A DNA stretch of 64,000 nt, from positions 51,775,206-51,839,205 of the forward strand of contig CM055901.1 of NCBI GenBank assembly GCA_029582155.1, in the 5' to 3' direction. Below the pieces are notes generated by a model, which saw nothing but the letters and a program-made list of their open reading frames with translations, made no database searches and had not been told where the DNA came from. A program made the position numbers and the translations under genes. Positions 59,001 through 64,000 of the stretch are shown here, piece after piece. Position 1 is the first letter of the stretch. The number at the start of each line of letters is the position of its first letter. This DNA comes from Panopea generosa (lineage: Eukaryota > Mollusca > Bivalvia > Adapedonta > Hiatellidae).

Positions 59001-60625
59001 GAATTTGTACATGATCTCCTTCCAGAATTTTTAGATGATTTTCTACCAGAATTTGGACATGATCTTCTACCATGAGTTATACATGATTTTCTACCAGAAT
59101 TTGTACATGATTTTCTACCAGAATTTTTAGATGATTTTCTACCAGGATGTGTATATGATCTCCTACCAGAATTTGCACATGATTTTCCACCAGAATTTAT
59201 ACATGATTTTCTACCAGAATTTGTACATGATCTTCTACCAGAATTTATAGATGATTTTCTACCAGGATGTGTACATGATCTTCTACCAGAATTTATAGAT
59301 GATTTTCTACCAGGATGTGTACATGATCTTCTACCAGAATTTTTAGATGATTTTCTACCAGGATGTGTACATGGTCTCCTGCCAGTATTTGTACATGATT
59401 TTCTACCAGGATATGTACATGATTTTCTACCAGAATTGGCACATGATCTCCTACCAGAATTTGCACATGATTTTCTACCAGAATTTGCACATGATTTCCT
59501 ACCAGAATTTGCACATGCTTTTCCATCAGAATTTGTACATGATTTTCTACCAGTATTTGTACATGATTTTCTACCAGAATATGCACAGGTTCTTCTTCCA
59601 GAATTTGCACATGATTTTCTACCATAATTTGTACATGATCTACCAGTATTTGCACATGATCTCCTACCGGAATCTGTACATGATCTTCTACCAGACTCTG
59701 TACATGATCTTCTACCAGAAATTGTATATGATCTCCCAACAGAATTTGCACATGCTTTTCCACCAGAATTTGTACATGATCTTCTACCGGAATCTGTACA
59801 TGATCTTCTACCAGACTCTGTACATGATCTTCTACCAGAAATTGTATATGATCTTCTACCAGACTCTGTATATGATCTCCCACCAGAATTTGCACATGCT
59901 TTTCCACCAGAATTTGTACATGATCTTCTACCGGAATCTGTACATGATCTTTTACCAGACTCTGTACATGATCTTCTACCAGAAATTGTATATGATCTTC
60001 TACCAGAATTTGCACATGCTTTTCCACCAGAATTTGTACATGATCTTTTACCAGAATATGTACATGATCTTCTACCAGAAATTGTACATGATCTTCTACC
60101 AGAATCTGTACATGATCTTCTACCAGAAATTGTACATGATCTCCCACCAGAATTTGCACATGCTTTTCCACCAGAATTTGTACATGATCTTCTACCGGAA
60201 TCTGTACATGATCTTCTACCAGACTCTGTACATGATCTTCTACCAGAAATTGTATATGATCTTCTACCAGAATTTGCACATGCTTTTCCACCAGAATTTG
60301 TACATGATCTTCTACCAGAATCTGTACATGATCTTCTACCAGAAATTGTATATGATCTCCCACCAGAATTTGCACATGCTTTTCCACCAGAATTTGTACA
60401 TGATCTTCTACCGGAATCTGTACATGATTTTCTACCAGACTCTGTACATGATCTTCTACCAGAAATTGTATATGATCTTCTACCAGAATTTGCACATGCT
60501 TTTCCACCAGAATTTGTACATGATCTTCTACCAGAATCTGTACATAATTTTTTACCAGAATATGTACATGATCCTCTACCATGAGTTGTACGTGATCTTC
60601 TACCAGAATTTGTATATGATCTACT
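56092..60625. repeat. Tandem array, 24-bp unit, about 188 copies
   Basis: The unit is TACATGATCTTCTACCAGAA followed by TTTG. Since 24 is a multiple of three the period is 8 codons: MIFYQNLY on the plus strand and VEDHVQIL on the minus strand, open for up to 427 and 429 codons (59347-60630 plus, 60582-59293 minus). Higher-order blocks are present: the stretch at 57259-57600 recurs at 58144-58490 and 59347-59660, and 56340-56570 recurs near 58500-58735. At 59680-60560, 4- to 6-unit blocks (CATGCTTTTCCACCAG ... GACTCTG ... GAAATTG) repeat every 96-146 bp. Confidence 0.95.
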
Positions 60626-60629
60626 TGTA

Positions 60630-61480
60630 ATTTTACATCATTTGGATGGTTGACAAATACAATTCATATATTGATACTTTTGATTTCATACATCATGAAT
60701 GTTTAACAAACACAACACATACATTGACAAATGTAAGTTCATATCTTATGAATGCTTTTCAAACACAATTGATTTTTTATCTATACCAGGCAGGCAGGCT
60801 TTCAGGAAATATTGATTATAACTGATAATTTGGATTGTAAATTTTTCAATTCCACTTCTTTAAGAAATCCATTTAAATGCAAGCTGGCTTTATATAATTT
60901 TTGTATGGATAAAAAACATTGCTATTCATTCCAAGTTACAATATTATCTCTCAAAATTGTTTCCATACTTCATATAGAATGCTACTGCATAATATATTTA
61001 TATAATTATTAATTAAACAATTAGGATTTATTACAAAATAAATCTTCAGAATGCTTTTTGTAAAGATCATTGTCCGTATACCGGGTACAGAATATTCATG
61101 AAATCTGTGTTATAAAGGCTTTCATATCTTTATGTATGCTATATACTGGTTTCACAGTTTACCTGTCACAATATTGACTTATACAGTTTATGTGTGCTTC
61201 AGAATTGAAAATTGGTTTTACATAATGAATATGTAAGTACTAAATATGCAGTAGTGTGTGCTATATAAATATGTAATGGTTATGTTTTTTTCAGGCAAGC
61301 AGGTTCAAATTAAAATACATCTATTAATATCAACATTATTGTAAAAAGGCCAATTTGTCATATTTATTGTATTAAATTGAAAGTAAATAAGATTTGTCTT
61401 CGTGTTGGTCCTTGTCTAAACATTTAATAAAAAATATATTCATAAAAGCGATAATTAAAATTTGCTTGAACTATTTATGG
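60630..61480. other. Unique AT-rich stretch, nothing recognised
   Basis: T-rich tracts ending in CAG near 60804 and 61294 are acceptor-like but no following exon is open with a donor. Confidence 0.45.
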
Positions 61481-61484
61481 ACTG

Positions 61485-62860
61485 ATGGATAATGAACACA
61501 TTGTATAGTTTAGTTTATGACATATGAACACATTGTTTAGTTTAGTTTATGACATATAAACACATTGTATAGTTTAGTTTATGACATATAAACACATTGT
61601 TTAATTTAGTTTATGGCATATGAACACAACTGTATAGTTTAGTTTATGACATATGAACACATTGTTTAGTTTAGTTTATGGAATATGAATACAACTGTAT
61701 AGTTAGTTTATGACCTATGAACACATTGTATAGTTTAGTTTATGACATATGAATACATTGTTTAGTTTAGATTATGACATATGAACACATTGAATAGTTT
61801 AGTTTATGACATATAAATATATTGTATAGTTTAGTTTATGACATATGAACATATCTGTATAGTTTAATTAATGACATATGAACACATTATATAGTTTAGT
61901 TTATGATACATGAATACATTGTATAGTTTAGTTTATGACATATGAACACATTGTATAGTTTAATTAATGACATATGAACACATTGCATAGTTTAGTTTAT
62001 GATATATTAATACAACTGTATAGTTTAGTTTATGACATATGAACACTTTGAATAGTTTAGTTTATGACATATGAACACATTGTATAGTTTAGTTTATGAC
62101 ATATGAACACTTTGAATAGTTTAGTTTATGACATATGAACACATTGTATAATTTAGTTTATGACATATGAACACTTTAATAGTTTAGTTTATGACATATG
62201 GACACTTTGAATAGTTTAGTTTATGACATATGAACACTTTGAATAGTTTAGTTTATGATATATGAACACATTGTATAGTTGAGTTTACCATCTCTGAACA
62301 CATTGTTTAGTTTAGTTTATGACATATGAATACATCTGTATAGTTTAGTTTATGACATATGAACACATTGTATAGTTAAGTTTATGACCTATGAACTCAT
62401 TGTATAGTTAGTTTATGACATATGAACACATTGTATAGTTTAGTTAATGACCTATGAACACATTGTATAGTTTAGTTTATGACATACAAACACATTGTAT
62501 AGTTAAGTTTATGACATATATACACATTGTAAAGTTTAGTTTATGACCTTTGAACACATTGTATAGTTTAGTTCATGACATATGAACACTTTGATGACAT
62601 ATGAACACTTTTAATAGTTAAGTTTATGACATATGAACACTTTGAATAGTTTAGTTTATGACATATGAAAAGATTGTATAGTTTAGTTTATGGCATATGA
62701 ACACATTAAATAGTTTAGTTTATGACATGTGAACACATTGTATAGTTTAATTAATAACATATGAACACTTTGAATAGTTTAGTTTATGACATATGAACAC
62801 ATTGTATAGATTAGTTTATGATCTATGCACACCTTATAATAGTTTATTGTATGAACATAT
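61485..62860. repeat. Tandem array, about 32-bp unit, roughly 42 copies
   Basis: The unit is ACATATGAACACATTGTATA followed by GTTTAGTTTATG. ACATTGTATAG, ACTTTGAATAG and ACAACTGTATAG variants are mixed, with local runs of ACTTTGAATAG at 62040-62250. Confidence 0.95.
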
Positions 62861-62869
62861 TGTGAAATT

Positions 62870-63775
62870 GTATAAAGTATTCAGTGTCGCTCTACATGCA
62901 TGGATGATTACAATCTGTAGTGTTTATGAAAACTTGTATACAACACAATGGTCTTGATGAGAACAGAACCTTACAGTGACCTACCACCAACACTGGTTCA
63001 TACCATTTACCTCTAGACTGAGAGCCTTTGGTCTAGTTTCTACCAGTTTGATTTTTATGGATCTCTGAAAACCTAAGTTTTAAACACTATGCTAAAGAGC
63101 AACTCATTGTCCACCTAGCTTGTTGAAGATTGTTGGACAGCATAGTGACTTTGAAGTGGCAGGCTAATATCAATTCAACATAGGTACACGGCTTGAATTT
63201 CGGCTGGCACATTTAGTAATTCTTTAATAAGTCTTTGAGCCTTAATCTGAATTTAATAATTTTGGTACGAAAGTAAAGCTGATAAAACTGTGGACTATTT
63301 CCAATTATCAATTATTCAATCATTTATCTGAATTTAAATTATTACGGATTGAAAACTAAAAATGTTAGAATTTTTACAAAACATTGATTATTTTAACAAA
63401 AAAGGAAATTTACTCACTTTAACAAAATCATTTCACTGACACATCATCGAAACAAAAATTTTATGTAGATAGATGAAGAAAAGGGAAAAAATTTCATATT
63501 GATATTTAAAGAAGTTTTTCTTATTTCTTGCTTTAAAAGTGGGCTAAAAATGACAAAATGATCACAAAAATTAATCTTACTTTTTATTAAATTTAGAATA
63601 GAAAAGTATATTGCCCAAAGATACAAATCAGCCCTTTCTAATCACAAACATAATTATGTTGGTTGAATCAAGAGAAAGTGTGATTGTAATTTTTGAAAAA
63701 GGCAAAATGAGCTACCATATATTAACACAACCACCTGTAGTCCCCTATATAATTTTTGTCTAGATATCTCTGGGT
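62870..63775. other. Unique AT-rich stretch, nothing firm
   Basis: A GAG|GTAAAT-type minus-strand donor near 63011 is isolated. The frame at 63626-63444 (minus) lacks support. Confidence 0.45.
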
Positions 63776-63779
63776 TATT

Positions 63780-63932
63780 TCAGTGTCCACATAGCTTGAT
63801 GAATATACCGCAAGTACTGGCAAACTTTCACAAATAAAGTTTTTGAAATGAGCAAGACTCAAACCTATAAACTTAGTGGTAAGAGGTAAGTGATCTTCTG
63901 GTAGGGTCTTAGATGTCTCAGCCATGTAGAAC
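63780..63932 (-). mobile_element. SINE-E copy, antisense, degraded
   Basis: Antisense blocks GGCAAACTTTCACAAATAAAG, GACTCAAACCTATAAACTT (B box side) and GTCTTAGATGTCTCAGCCAT (head) follow the order of the copy at 42362-42577. Confidence 0.65.
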
Positions 63933-64000
63933 ACAGAAATGGTATAATACTGCTAGACATGGTAAATAAAGCACTTGTTTTGGCTGGTATAATACTGCTA

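Noticed and set aside
59293-60630. 427- and 429-codon open frames on opposite strands as real proteins
   Set aside because: They follow from a stop-free 24-bp tandem period; both strands and other frames are open, and there are no splice, start or domain signals. Kept only as a finding to test.

Overview
This is eukaryotic, AT-rich, intron/intergenic DNA with no prokaryotic gene organisation. Three things point to an invertebrate nuclear genome, most likely a bivalve mollusc: several tRNA-headed SINE families (one with a tail resembling molluscan RUDI-type V-SINEs), non-LTR retrotransposon fragments of a type common in marine invertebrates, and a very high load of tandem repeats. The taxon is an inference; there is no rRNA or mitochondrial marker to confirm it. 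No LTR retroelement or virus-like element was recognised.

One host gene is well supported. On the minus strand, exons at 13176-12892 and 2070-1768 have clean splice signals in the same phase and join into a 195-residue protein with the coiled-coil signature of the LURAP1/FAM89 (leucine-rich adaptor) family. Its 10.8 kb intron holds most of the left part of the window: SINEs, a LINE fragment and a 2.5 kb satellite. A second, unidentified coding exon is likely at 44243-44331 on the plus strand, so the right half may lie in introns of another gene.

Layout. 1-13.2 kb: end of the LURAP1/FAM89-like gene, with a hAT MITE, SINEs, LINE copy A and a SINE-born satellite (8105-10643). 14.2-22.7 kb: a 32-bp array and a large 39-bp array interrupted by a 380-bp insert. 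24.3-26.3 kb: LINE copy C, whose reverse-transcriptase palm has expanded into an 86-bp satellite. 27-28.7 kb: LINE copy B in reverse, split by a SINE. 29.3-31.1 kb: a decayed hAT transposase. 32.6-46 kb: unique AT-rich DNA with an old duplicated segment, two MITE families (one TTAA/piggyBac-type, one TA-flanked), a dense SINE cluster and the orphan exon. 47.1-51.1 kb: a 41-bp array followed by a 19-bp array. 51-56 kb: more SINEs. 56.1-60.6 kb: a 24-bp array open in several frames on both strands. 61.5-62.9 kb: a 32-bp array.

The main message is satellite birth. About 20 kb of 64 kb (estimated by eye) is tandem repeat in roughly ten unrelated families. For two of them the parent is visible in place: one arose from the body of a SINE between two TGACTG motifs, the other from a LINE reverse-transcriptase segment that had lost its catalytic YADD region. 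Both arrays are still flanked on each side by the rest of the parent element.
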